Of a DNA stretch of 24,508 nucleotides, positions 7,401 through 14,550 are shown piece after piece; the stretch's first letter is position 1, and every line of letters starts with the position of its first letter. This DNA is from a virus. Location: positions 1 through 24,508 of the IMG/VR virus record IMGVR_UViG_3300007344_000231. The stretch is one strand, 5' to 3'. Under the pieces are notes generated by a model. The model saw nothing but the letters and a program-made list of their open reading frames with translations. It ran no database searches and was not told the origin of the DNA. The translations under genes were made by a program, and so were the position numbers.

Positions 7401-8681
7401 TTAAACCTCGCCTATGGTTGATTCTTGAATGGCCTTGCAGCCCTTATGCGCCGTGGCCTCCAGCGAATTACCGGAATCTTCAAATCTAAAGCCGGTCAAT
7501 CCGTGAATCGCTGCAAAGCCTTTCTGATCTAGATGCGCGTGCCACTGCTCCAGGGCATCACGCTTGCGACTCATCACGTCCGACTGGATGTACACCTTCA
7601 CGTTGTGCCCCATGGCGTGGTTGATCAGCAGCTCGCCAATCAGGTGGTCGATGCCGAGATCTGCCCAGCCTGTGCGGGCCACCTTGCGCAGGTCATGACT
7701 GGTCCACTCGCCCTGCCCCAATCGACGGAACACGGCGCAGCCCTGAGCCTCGCCCAACGCCTTGCCGTTGCGCGCCGGGAACATGCATTGACCCTCATAG
7801 CCTCGGATGTACTGACCTTCGCGGTACTGAGTCAGCAGCGCGCACACCTGCTCGGTCAGGGGCAAGTGATGCTCGACACCGGTTTTTGTGTTCTCGGCCG
7901 GGATGAACCACTCGCGTTCGGCAAGGCTGATGTGCGACCAGCGGGCCATCCGGGTTTCGCCGATCCGCGTGCCGTGACAGAGCATCATCAGCGCGAGCAT
8001 CGAATCAAGCGGGGCAGTGACCATGACGTCAGCCAGCTGCCCAAGCAGACCTTCCAACTGCACACCGCGAAGACGGGATGGCTTGATGCCGACCTTCGCC
8101 TTGGAGAAGTCGTTGAACCGAATCGCGGCCATCGGGTTGGACGTGATCATCCCCAGCTTGGCCGCCTGCCGGAATGCCAAAGCCAGCAGTTGGAATGCCG
8201 AACGCACGTAGTCGATGGAAACCGTCTCCTGAAGCGGCCACATCAGCAAGTTATCGAGCGCAGCCTTGTCGATGGCGATCAGGGGAAGGTCGCCCAGGCG
8301 CGGTTTCAGGTGGCACTTGATCAGCGACGCACCGGTGTTCTTGCGCTTGGCGGACAGGTTGCGATCGCGCGACATGCGATCGGCGAACCAGTCCAGCAGT
8401 TCGCCGGCGTTGTTCCATTTGGATAGGCTCGCCCCTTCGCCAGCGGCCAGGCGCAGACGAATCGCCGGGAGCGCAGCGACCACCTGGCTATGAAAAAGCT
8501 CAGGGTAAGTGCCGATGTGGTTCCACTCCCCCTTCAGCACCAGGAACCATGAACCGCCATTGCGGGCCTTATTGAAGCGCAGGTATAGGCCCTTGTTCTC
8601 GAGGTCACGCAGATCCTGCACGTTGCCCGTGGCCTGCCGTTTGATTTCAGCCTGGGTAATCTTCACGGCGGCAGTCGTCAT
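7401..8681 (-). CDS. Internal tyrosine recombinase, P4-integrase-like
   Basis: This is a 426-residue tyrosine recombinase. Catalytic residues can be read as Arg239 (CHGTRIGETRMARW), Lys266 region (TKTGVEHHLPL), His329/Arg332 (TSHDLRKVARTGW), His355 (LLINHAMGHN) and Tyr364 (VYIQSDV). The LLINHAMG-then-Tyr spacing and C-terminal RRDALEQWHAHL-type helix resemble P4-type integrases. The N-terminal 80 residues resemble a DUF4102-like arm-binding domain. The ATG at 8681 has GGGAGG 7 nt upstream and overlaps the previous stop by 4 bp. It lies deep inside the early operon, far from the prophage end and its own integrase, so an integration role for this prophage is doubtful. Confidence 0.88.
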   Translation of the reverse strand: MTTAAVKITQAEIKRQATGNVQDLRDLENKGLYLRFNKARNGGSWFLVLKGEWNHIGTYPELFHSQVVAALPAIRLRLAAGEGASLSKWNNAGELLDWFADRMSRDRNLSAKRKNTGASLIKCHLKPRLGDLPLIAIDKAALDNLLMWPLQETVSIDYVRSAFQLLALAFRQAAKLGMITSNPMAAIRFNDFSKAKVGIKPSRLRGVQLEGLLGQLADVMVTAPLDSMLALMMLCHGTRIGETRMARWSHISLAEREWFIPAENTKTGVEHHLPLTEQVCALLTQYREGQYIRGYEGQCMFPARNGKALGEAQGCAVFRRLGQGEWTSHDLRKVARTGWADLGIDHLIGELLINHAMGHNVKVYIQSDVMSRKRDALEQWHAHLDQKGFAAIHGLTGFRFEDSGNSLEATAHKGCKAIQESTIGEV

Positions 8682-8950
8682 GCGGGCACCTCCCGCAACT
8701 TCTGTTGTTCTGGGGTGAAGTCGCCGCGCAAGGGCATCAGATTCTTTTCGTGCTTGATTGCCCACTCACCACGGAAGCGGCACATCCACCCCCCAATGCC
8801 CGCAGCCGGGCGGAACTGATATTTCTTCCCAGTCGCCGGGGAGACCACCACCTCACCTGGCAGCACGAATCGAACGAGTTCAGCCGTCTGGCCCATGTAC
8901 CCTCCGGATATCACCAGTGCCAGGTCGCCGGGCTTGAAGTTATGGCTCAT
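8678..8950 (-). CDS. Small hypothetical phage protein, beta-rich
   Basis: The 90-residue protein begins with a KOW/SH3-like beta pattern (FKPGDLALVISGGYMGQTAELVRFVLPGEVV). A Gly/Trp/Arg-rich segment (AAGIGGWMCRFRGEWAIKHEKNLMPL) and a polar tail follow. It overlaps its neighbours by 4 bp on both sides, so it is a genuine operon member. No function is assigned; a small nucleic-acid or protein-binding barrel would fit. Confidence 0.65.
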   Translation of the reverse strand: MSHNFKPGDLALVISGGYMGQTAELVRFVLPGEVVVSPATGKKYQFRPAAGIGGWMCRFRGEWAIKHEKNLMPLRGDFTPEQQKLREVPA

Positions 8951-9363
8951 GCTGCAGCCCTCGTTTGTGGTTGAAGTAGGTAGGCGCGGATCGCCTCAAT
9001 GGCGTCGAAGTGCCCACGGCAGACGATGGCGAGGTAACCCTGATCGGTCAGCGCCTGCAGGTAAGCGTCCTGGGCCGGGGAAACAGCGGCGTCATGCGGC
9101 GCGGTAGCCTTGAACTCGATGTACAGCCCGAAATACCCGCCGCGGGCCATCGGCAGCACAAGGTCAGGAACACCGGCCTTCACGCCCTGCTCTTTCAGCT
9201 TGACCGCCACCAGCTTGTGCCGGTGCCCACCGTTTGGGACGTGGAAGATCAGCTTCGCGGCGGCGGGATAGCGCAGGCTGATTTCCTTGATCAGGGCTGC
9301 CTGCTCCAGACCTTCCCGGTCCACGGCCTTGGCACGCGCCGGCTTCACGGTGAACGTCTTCAA
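8947..9363 (-). CDS. VRR-NUC domain endonuclease (TTG start)
   Basis: This 138-residue protein is a stand-alone VRR-NUC (PF08774) nuclease of the PD-(D/E)XK fold. Visible active-site elements are Glu20/Gln21 in the first helix, Pro66-Asp67 (GVKAGVPDLVLP) and Glu83-Phe-Lys85 (YIEFKA), then SPAQDAYLQALTDQGYLAIV. Phage VRR-NUC proteins are believed to act as structure-specific or Holliday-junction nucleases, filling the place of RusA or NinG. The start is a TTG at 9363 with GGAAGG about 8 nt upstream, overlapping the preceding stop (TTGA). Downstream it is coupled by ATGA. Confidence 0.85.
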   Translation of the reverse strand: MKTFTVKPARAKAVDREGLEQAALIKEISLRYPAAAKLIFHVPNGGHRHKLVAVKLKEQGVKAGVPDLVLPMARGGYFGLYIEFKATAPHDAAVSPAQDAYLQALTDQGYLAIVCRGHFDAIEAIRAYLLQPQTRAAA

Positions 9364-9656
9364 AGTTTCACCTTCCCTTCGCGAATGAGGATGTCCTGGG
9401 TGCGCATGACGCCCTCGGCCAGGAATAAACGGATCTCGTACTTGGTCAGCTCGCCAGGTGCGCGCAGGCGCCCGTCGGCGATGTCGTGGCAGTAACCGCA
9501 GGCCCAGGCGGCCTGGAAGTCGTTAGGCTTCATGCCCATGCCGCAGGTGCCGGCCAGGCGGTAGTGCGCCAGGACGGTGGTTGACGGCTCGCAAGAGCAC
9601 CCAGGGAATCGGACCTGGCACTCTCGATCCCGGGCGGCGGCGGTGAGTCTGCTCAT
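9360..9656 (-). CDS. DUF1364 (HNH-like) phage protein
   Basis: The 98-residue protein starts MSRLTAAARDRECQVRFPGC and has the family pattern of paired cysteines, TTVLAHYRLAGTCGMGMKPND and WACGYCHDIADGR. This is DUF1364 (PF07102), a Cys/His-rich fold resembling HNH nucleases and found near replication genes of lambdoid phages. Nuclease activity is inferred from the family, not shown. I chose the ATG at 9656, which overlaps the helicase-loader stop by 4 bp; the longer upstream frame is shadow. Confidence 0.85.
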   Translation of the reverse strand: MSRLTAAARDRECQVRFPGCSCEPSTTVLAHYRLAGTCGMGMKPNDFQAAWACGYCHDIADGRLRAPGELTKYEIRLFLAEGVMRTQDILIREGKVKL

Positions 9657-10336
9657 CGTGAACCACCTGCAAGCGCCGCGCGAAGTTCGGCGATAGCGCC
9701 CTTGCCGACCTCTGGGGTGATTCGCCCGTCGACCTTTGCGGGAAGCGCCTTGGGCATTGGCTGAAGCGGCAATCCATCGAGCAAGCGCCGAATGGTGATC
9801 GTGTAGTTCCGGTCGAACAGCTTGAGGCTGAGCGCAGCATCGAGTTTGTTCAGGCTCTCGAAACCGCATTCTTTGGCCGCGTGCCAGACAGCGTCGTGCG
9901 ACCACCTGCCCTGCCCCGCCATGCTCGGATGGGCGTTTCGAACAGCTTCACGGTGTGCAGCCGCCAGCGGAGGAAGCCCGAGCATTTCCGGGGTTGGCTT
10001 GCACCACTCGATGAACTGCCCAGGGCTGGGGATGAAATCAGATACCTGCTTGCGAGCCTTGATCATGCCGAATTCAATCTGCCCCTGAGTGCGGATGCCT
10101 TCATCGAGGAACGCCTGCATCCACTGGACCTTGGCGGCGCGGTAGGTCTCCTTGTCCGGCCACGCCTGCCTCCAGGCCGAACGAATCAGTCGCAGTTCGG
10201 TGAACAGGTCGTTGATTGCCACGGCCATCTGGCGGCGACCTTCGTCCTGGGGAGCCTGAATCTCGTCCTTCGGGATAAACTCGCCGGCGGCGGGGTTGGC
10301 CCAAAGGCCCTGGGTTACTGCGGCGACCTGTTTCAT
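9653..10336 (-). CDS. Replication protein P-like DnaB helicase loader
   Basis: The 227-residue protein follows the initiator gene and matches lambda-P type proteins (PF06992). It has an early INDLFTELRLIRSAWRQAWP segment, WMQAFLDEGIRTQGQIEFGMIKARKQVSDFIPSPGQFIEWC, which is the family hallmark, and a polar C-terminus. P recruits the host DnaB helicase to the initiator at ori. A GTG codon one position upstream of the ATG is an alternative start; both overlap the initiator stop. It is coupled to DUF1364 by ATGA. Confidence 0.85.
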   Translation of the reverse strand: MKQVAAVTQGLWANPAAGEFIPKDEIQAPQDEGRRQMAVAINDLFTELRLIRSAWRQAWPDKETYRAAKVQWMQAFLDEGIRTQGQIEFGMIKARKQVSDFIPSPGQFIEWCKPTPEMLGLPPLAAAHREAVRNAHPSMAGQGRWSHDAVWHAAKECGFESLNKLDAALSLKLFDRNYTITIRRLLDGLPLQPMPKALPAKVDGRITPEVGKGAIAELRAALAGGSR

Positions 10337-11085
10337 CACGATTGCACCCCGTTCTGCCAGTCGATGCTGTCGTCATCAAAATCGGAAGCGGCCGGGGGCT
10401 TCTGGCGGATAGGGGTGACGTTGTTGGCTGCCGCACGGACCTTGTCGTTGTTGACCCACTTGACCAGCATGCTGACCCACTCAGCCTGGGTATTGACCTG
10501 CCCTTGAGGCTCGTAATGAGCGGTAAAGGCTACGCGCACCTCCTCGGTGAACAGGTCGCGGGCCAGCCCACGGTGGAATGCGTAGGTGGTGAGCAGCTTT
10601 TCGTCAGGCACCCAGTCGAGGGTCATCTCGCTGGGCATACGAGGGTCGACAGGCTCACGCGCAGAGAGAGGGTCTTTATTCTTCTCTACATCTTCTTTAG
10701 GTAACGCGCCGCTAACGTTCGCAGCGTTACCTTTTGCGTTACCGGCTTTGTGGTTTGCCACCCGTTTAGCCGTGAGAAGCCTGTTTTTAGCGGTCTTGCC
10801 GTTATGCCGGTCAAAATGCGGAAGGCTTATCACCCCTTCCGCTTCGAGCATCCAATCGACAGACTTCATGTGTTCGCAGAAACCGGTAACGCCAACCAGA
10901 CGGTCGAGTAACTTTTTACTAACGCTCGGAGCGTTACCGTTTTCGGTTTGCTGATCGAACCATCCCCATACACGCATCAGCTTGCCGACCACAGCATCTG
11001 GGTCGATGTCAGCCAGGTCCGCGATCTGGCAAACCTCGGGTTTATCCAGGGTGGTGAGTTCGAATTTGATCCAATCGCCGGCCAT
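10336..11085 (-). CDS. Replication initiator, O-like / DnaT-like
   Basis: The 249-residue protein has an N-terminal winged-helix-like DNA-binding part (DWIKFELTTLDKPEVCQIADL, KLMRVWGWFDQQ; residues 4-95) and a basic linker with repeated Gly-Asn-Ala (residues 50, 115 and 119). Its C-terminal domain (about 152-215, DWVPDEKLLTTYAFHRGLARDLF ending EWVSMLVKWV) resembles the DnaT/PriC-like domain of phage initiators. It probably binds the phage origin, which appears to lie inside this gene. The ATG shares one base with the antirepressor stop (TAATG). The next gene is the P-like loader, completing a lambda O-P pair. Confidence 0.8.
   Translation of the reverse strand: MAGDWIKFELTTLDKPEVCQIADLADIDPDAVVGKLMRVWGWFDQQTENGNAPSVSKKLLDRLVGVTGFCEHMKSVDWMLEAEGVISLPHFDRHNGKTAKNRLLTAKRVANHKAGNAKGNAANVSGALPKEDVEKNKDPLSAREPVDPRMPSEMTLDWVPDEKLLTTYAFHRGLARDLFTEEVRVAFTAHYEPQGQVNTQAEWVSMLVKWVNNDKVRAAANNVTPIRQKPPAASDFDDDSIDWQNGVQS
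10673..10938. repeat. Candidate replication origin: GGTAACGC iterons and A+T-rich flank
   Basis: Inside the initiator gene the octamer GGTAACGC occurs exactly five times in 240 bp: on the plus strand at 10700-10707 and 10885-10892, and on the minus strand at 10724-10731, 10736-10743 and 10931-10938. Two 20-bp units (10712-10731 and 10919-10938) differ at only two positions and form inverted repeats TAACGyTC-GAGCGTTA. An A+T-rich, strand-biased tract lies at 10673-10699. Lambda ori has the same logic: iterons in O followed by an A+T-rich element. Confidence 0.5.
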
Positions 11086-11783
11086 TACGCGGCCTCCTGC
11101 AGTAGTTCAGCGAGGCGTGTAAGCCCCTTTGGGGTGATCATTGGGTCGAAGGCCGCGCGATCGATACCGGTCTCGGGATCAGGCTTCAACGCAGTGACCT
11201 TATGGGTCATGAACCCGGAGGTTATGCGGGGCTGGTATGCGACCCATCGCTTGCAGCCGTGGCGGCGAAATATCCAGCGGTGCTGTTCAAGCCAGGCGAA
11301 TAGTCGAGATGGCGCCACACCAAGTTGCTTGGCGGCATCAGTGATGCAGATAGCCCCGCCGGCGGCGGCAAGCCGCTTGATGGCGGCCACCTTGGGCGCC
11401 TGATCTGAAACCAATCGCTGAAGCTCTCCGTTTCTGTCGGCGAGATCGGCGGCAAGGCGCAGTGCTTCTGGCAGGGACTGAGGAATGGAGACGTGTCGTG
11501 ACACGCTTTCAAGTTCGTGCAAACGTGTCACGACACGATGACGAAGCGGGACGCTGTAGCCGGTCAGCAGCGTCATGACGAGATCCGGCGGAAGCAGGTA
11601 CTCGGTTTGCTTGCGGTTGGAGGAGTCGAAATAGATGCATCCAAACTTGGATGCATCTAAGTTTAGCTCGGTCAAGTTGTGTTTGATGTCGCGCACGACG
11701 TGGTGATGCTGCTTTCCGGTTAGATCAGCGACCTCCCGGCTTGACATCGTTACGGTATTGCTTGGAGCGACGAGTGTGTTCAT
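11085..11783 (-). CDS. Phage antirepressor, Rha N-terminal plus ANT/KilAC-type C-terminal
   Basis: The 232-residue protein has a Rha regulatory domain at residues 10-92 (MSSREVADLTGKQHHHVVRDI, then EYLLPPDLVMTLLTGY and R-HRVVTRLHELE). An ANT/KilAC-like domain follows from about 128 (ITDAAKQLGVAPSRLFAWLEQHRWIFRR, QPRITSGFMTHKV, ITPKGLTRLAELL). Such proteins modulate lysogeny by interfering with repressors. Its place between the CII-like gene and the replication genes is typical. A 26-bp palindrome lies within the coding sequence at 11633-11658. Confidence 0.85.
   Translation of the reverse strand: MNTLVAPSNTVTMSSREVADLTGKQHHHVVRDIKHNLTELNLDASKFGCIYFDSSNRKQTEYLLPPDLVMTLLTGYSVPLRHRVVTRLHELESVSRHVSIPQSLPEALRLAADLADRNGELQRLVSDQAPKVAAIKRLAAAGGAICITDAAKQLGVAPSRLFAWLEQHRWIFRRHGCKRWVAYQPRITSGFMTHKVTALKPDPETGIDRAAFDPMITPKGLTRLAELLQEAA
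11633..11658. repeat. 26-bp palindrome inside the antirepressor gene
   Basis: Two perfect 12-bp arms, AGATGCATCCAA and TTGGATGCATCT, are separated by AC. It encodes residues 42-50 of the antirepressor. It could be a protein-binding site or an mRNA hairpin. Confidence 0.6.
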
Positions 11784-11817
11784 AATGGCCCCACAAGTTT
11801 TATTGCTGTTGAAAGAG

Positions 11818-11840
11818 CCGCCCTGCCAGGCGGTTTTTTT
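11818..11840 (+). terminator. Plus-strand terminator between CII-like and antirepressor genes
   Basis: CCGCC, a 6-nt loop and GGCGG precede seven T on the plus strand. The flanking genes read the other way. On the minus strand the same hairpin is followed only by CTCTTTC, so it would be a weak stop for the early operon and a better stop for antisense transcripts. Confidence 0.5.
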
Positions 11841-11851
11841 ATGCCTGAGAT

Positions 11852-12274
11852 TCAGGCGGCCTTGAGCGATTCGCGCAGGATGTGCAACGCATCGATGGCT
11901 TCCTGAATAGCTTTCTCGCCCTGGGCTTTTTCGTGCTGGCTGATGTGGTTGTCAGCAGCCGCGTCGAAGATCAAGCGACCAACGTCACCGCACTCGGCGG
12001 ACAGATGGCCCAGGGCAACCATCAATGGCTTGGCTGCCGGCTTCTCACGGGCAACGAGTTCGTAGCCAAACTTGTCAGCGAGGGCCATCAGCGGCCGCAT
12101 GTCGCCGGTGTGCAGCAGGACGCCGAACAGATGCTCAATCGTCAGGTGGTGAGCGGAGTTATCCGGGTTCGAGCGCTGAAGCAGGCTCACATGCGCAAGG
12201 CACATCTTCCCGGCCAGCTCCTCTGCCCCACTTTCCTTGATGGTGGTGTGGCAAGCCCTCAAGAAATCTTCCAT
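11852..12274 (-). CDS. Phage regulatory CII-family protein (CP76 type)
   Basis: The 140-residue protein begins MEDFLRACHTTIKESGAEELAGKM and continues VSLLQRSNPDNSAHHLTIEHLFGVLLHTGDMRPLMALADKFGYELV. This is the CP76/CII-like regulator family (PF06892), which replaces lambda CII in many Pseudomonas phages and is expected to influence the lysis-lysogeny decision. The N-terminal half is a helix-turn-helix fold; the C-terminal half is an acidic helical bundle. I used the ATG at 12274, which has GAGG about 10 nt upstream. It is second after cro. Confidence 0.85.
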   Translation of the reverse strand: MEDFLRACHTTIKESGAEELAGKMCLAHVSLLQRSNPDNSAHHLTIEHLFGVLLHTGDMRPLMALADKFGYELVAREKPAAKPLMVALGHLSAECGDVGRLIFDAAADNHISQHEKAQGEKAIQEAIDALHILRESLKAA

Positions 12275-12357
12275 TCGTAAAACCTCAAATTTGTTTCCGT
12301 GGTAGCGGCCGCCAGGTCCGGCGATCATTCGCTCAACAGATCAATGACAAGGACGCC

Positions 12358-12537
12358 TTATGCAGCGGTTTTCTTTTTGTCGGCCTTCAATTGGCCGTTG
12401 GTTACAAGTTCAAGCTGGTACTGACGTAGCTCAGGGATCTCTTCGCCCCACTGCCGGACTGCCTCGTATGTGATGCCGAGCGCTTTGGCGAGGGGGGCGA
12501 TCCCTTTGAAATAGTTAATTGCGTCGGCACGGTTCAT
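12358..12537 (-). CDS. Cro-like repressor
   Basis: The 59-residue protein reads MNRADAINYFKGIAPLAKAL, then GITYEAVRQWGEEIPELRQYQLELVTNGQLKAD, and ends with a Lys-rich tail. This matches P22-type Cro (PF14549): one helix-turn-helix whose recognition helix is YEAVRQW. The same YEAVRQW appears in the divergent CI, as expected if both bind the same operators. GGAG lies about 9 nt upstream of the ATG. It is the first gene of the leftward operon and should shut off cI transcription in lytic growth. Confidence 0.9.
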   Translation of the reverse strand: MNRADAINYFKGIAPLAKALGITYEAVRQWGEEIPELRQYQLELVTNGQLKADKKKTAA

Positions 12538-12565
12538 GGCTGACTCCTTTGGGTATACGGCAATT

Positions 12566-12613
12566 CAAGCATGCTTGTGTTTACTAAGCAAGCATGCTTG
12601 CCAAGCTAACTTG
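12566..12613. promoter_or_regulatory. O_R-type operator: three CI/Cro sites between cro and cI
   Basis: Two perfect palindromes CAAGCATGCTTG (12566-12577 and 12589-12600) and one variant CAAGCTAACTTG (12602-12613) fill the divergent cro-cI gap. The centres are 23 and 13 bp apart. The same consensus recurs in a second cluster at 14918-14972. A -10-like TATACC for cro (minus) lies at about 12553-12558. Confidence 0.85.
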
Positions 12614-12625
12614 TAGATTGCTTGC
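12614..12625 (+). promoter_or_regulatory. Candidate pRM -10 box giving a leaderless cI mRNA
   Basis: TAGATT at 12614-12619 ends 6 nt before the cI ATG, so transcription would start at or next to the start codon. No Shine-Dalgarno precedes the ATG. Lambda cI from pRM is leaderless too. Confidence 0.45.
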
Positions 12626-13474
12626 ATGAAAATTACTGATCGAATTGCGAAACTTGTCCTGGCGCGAAAGCCTGAGATCGGGCCGCGAGGATTCAAAAGG
12701 GATATAGCGACCACCTGCGGGGTCAGCTATGAGGCTGTTCGTCAGTGGTTTGCTGGTGATACCGGCAACATAAAGAACGAAAATCTGGTCGCGATCGCTG
12801 AAGGCTATGACACGACCGTCGACTGGCTACTCTCAGGCAAGGGTGAGCCGCCGAGCCGGAAGGCCGCGGATGCTCAAAAAGCGGGAAATTATTCTTCGGC
12901 GGACCTGGTCAAGCAGATGCTCGCGAAGCACGGCCGGGGCTTATCGGAAGAGGCGAGAGCGCGAATTGCCGAAGTAGTAGAAGAAGTGGCACTTGAGTCC
13001 AAGTCGACCAATGTAGTTAAAGTCGACTTCACCAGGGCGGGCCAGGTCGGTGACGAAGTATGGATTGCCCACTATGACGTGCGCGCAGCGATGGGCGGCG
13101 GGCAGATCCCGCATGAATACCCGGAAATGCTCCAGGACATCAGGGTCAGCCCCAAGCATCTGCGCGACCTGGGTCTCACGTTCAAAGAACACTTTCACCT
13201 GAAGATGATCACAGGGTGGGGTCAGTCGATGGCGCCAACGATCAAAGACCGCGACCCACTGCTCGTGGACATCACGATCCGTGAATTCACCGGCGATGGC
13301 ATCTACCTCTTTTCCCACGACGAAATGCTGTACGTGAAGCGTTTGCAGAAGAAAGGCAAGGACCGCTTTAAGATGATATCGGACAACAAGCACCACGATC
13401 CCGAGGATATCCGGGTAGATGACACCCACATCTTGGCGCGCGTGCTGTACGTGTGGAACGGCCTGCCGGTGTAA
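12626..13474 (+). CDS. CI-like prophage repressor, S24 peptidase type
   Basis: The 282-residue repressor has an N-terminal helix-turn-helix (residues 1-75, with GVSYEAVRQWFAGDTG) and a linker containing the probable self-cleavage region near AAMGGG (154-159). A C-terminal LexA/S24 domain follows with catalytic Ser201 (GWGQSMAPTI) and Lys238 (MLYVKRLQ). It should hold both operator clusters in the lysogen and be inactivated by RecA-stimulated self-cleavage after DNA damage. It is divergent from cro, and the recognition segment is shared with Cro. Usual length is about 230, so the linker is somewhat long. The start has no Shine-Dalgarno and is probably leaderless. Confidence 0.92.
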   Translation: MKITDRIAKLVLARKPEIGPRGFKRDIATTCGVSYEAVRQWFAGDTGNIKNENLVAIAEGYDTTVDWLLSGKGEPPSRKAADAQKAGNYSSADLVKQMLAKHGRGLSEEARARIAEVVEEVALESKSTNVVKVDFTRAGQVGDEVWIAHYDVRAAMGGGQIPHEYPEMLQDIRVSPKHLRDLGLTFKEHFHLKMITGWGQSMAPTIKDRDPLLVDITIREFTGDGIYLFSHDEMLYVKRLQKKGKDRFKMISDNKHHDPEDIRVDDTHILARVLYVWNGLPV

Positions 13475-13580
13475 GACCGTTGTATCAACAGATGAAGCTA
13501 CAGGGTGCTTGGTATAGCGCGGCACCGTGCTCTAAGTTTCTCGCGATTTTATGGTGTTTCCAGATTAGGGATGATGATCA

Positions 13581-13871
13581 ATGAGCGAAGAAAAACCCGT
13601 GAGCAAGCGGAATAGAATTAACCTTGAAAAGGTACAAGAATTCTTCGACACCCAAAAAATCTCGATTGAGTGTCCAATCTGCAAAAATGACAAATGGAGC
13701 GTTCCATACGCTCAGTCCATTGGAGGCAACACCATTCCATGGGGATCTGGCGATGGCAACATGTTCATGACAGGCATACCCGTCCTGGTGATGGTATGTT
13801 CGAAATGCAAGTTTGTGCGCCAGCATTCATTGGTCGACAATGACATACCAGGTGCGGTAGAGGAGTTCTAA
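13581..13871 (+). CDS. Zinc-ribbon protein in the rexAB position
   Basis: I do not recognise this 96-residue protein by name. It has a charged N-terminal helix, CPIC at 31-34 and CSKC at 73-76 (a split zinc ribbon), a Gly/Asn-rich loop between them and a hydrophobic strand (MFMTGIPVLVMVC). AGGGATG lies upstream of the ATG. The next gene starts at the base after its stop, so the two are translated together. The pair lies just downstream of cI on the same strand, where lambda has rexA-rexB, and would be expressed in the lysogen. A role in exclusion of other phages is plausible but unproven. Confidence 0.7.
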   Translation: MSEEKPVSKRNRINLEKVQEFFDTQKISIECPICKNDKWSVPYAQSIGGNTIPWGSGDGNMFMTGIPVLVMVCSKCKFVRQHSLVDNDIPGAVEEF

Positions 13872-14510
13872 ATGCTCTTCTCCTCCAGCCCAGGTCATCT
13901 AAAGCGTGAAGACCTCCGTTACATCGACAGGCTCGCCAGAGCACCAGAGCATGTCGACTGGATGGAGCTCGCCCTGTCCAAAAAGCCAGTAATTTCTCCT
14001 GGTGGACTGGAAAAATCCTATTTTAAAGGGGGGCGAGTACTGCCGGATCCTCATGAATTATTAGAGCTAGTGCAAGACAGAACGCAAGAACGAAGCGATA
14101 CTGGCCATATGAACGATATAACTCGCGAAGAATTCAACGCAAAGCTAGAGACCATCGAAGTCAAGATGGATGCTCGAGTAGAGTCTGTATCTTCGAAAAT
14201 TGACAGCTTTTTGGCCTCCCAGGCAGAGCGGGACAAGGCGCAGATCGAGCGTGATAAGCGCTTTGAGTTGCTTGCTGAGCGCGTCACGAAAGCCGCCGAA
14301 GGCGCAGAAGAAGCAGCCAAGCAGGCCGCGACGGTAAAGTCTAATTACTGGGCTGCGGTTATAGTTCAATTATTAGCTGTGGTCGCTATTCTAGTCGGTG
14401 CTTACTACGCGAATCAGGCTAACGTCCTGGGCGCGATGCAGACGACAATGTCGGCATTCCAGGCAGGAAAAGCAGAAGCCGTCCCTACTTCAGGCGCGCC
14501 TACTAAATAA
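13872..14510 (+). CDS. Coiled-coil protein with one C-terminal membrane helix, rexB position
   Basis: The 212-residue protein has a soluble N-terminal part (1-78) and a long coiled coil (about 79-158, starting MNDITREEFNAKLETIEVKMDARV). A single membrane helix (about 159-181, WAAVIVQLLAVVAILVGAYYA) and a short polar tail follow. The coiled-coil plus helix part looks like a widespread small prophage protein, so the N-terminal part may be a separate fused module. GAGGAG lies 6 nt before the ATG, inside the preceding gene. It forms a two-gene unit with the zinc-ribbon gene and is followed by a terminator. Membrane anchoring suggests a sensor or effector in superinfection exclusion; this is inference. 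Confidence 0.7.
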   Translation: MLFSSSPGHLKREDLRYIDRLARAPEHVDWMELALSKKPVISPGGLEKSYFKGGRVLPDPHELLELVQDRTQERSDTGHMNDITREEFNAKLETIEVKMDARVESVSSKIDSFLASQAERDKAQIERDKRFELLAERVTKAAEGAEEAAKQAATVKSNYWAAVIVQLLAVVAILVGAYYANQANVLGAMQTTMSAFQAGKAEAVPTSGAPTK

Positions 14511-14517
14511 GAATGAT

Positions 14518-14543
14518 AGCCAGGACCAGTGCCTGGCTTTCTG
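14518..14543 (+). terminator. Terminator after the cI-distal gene pair
   Basis: AGCCAGG and CCTGGCT pair around a 7-nt loop, followed by TTTCTGTTG. It separates the rightward lysogenic unit from the convergent DUF1654 gene. The T tract is interrupted. Confidence 0.55.
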
Positions 14544-14550
14544 TTGTCCT

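Noticed and set aside
11805-11819. Second boxA-like sequence on the minus strand (GGCTCTTTCAACAGC), a possible nutR
   Set aside because: It has an extra base in the TTTAACA core and overlaps a hairpin arm; it is not in the usual cro-cII interval. Too weak to annotate.
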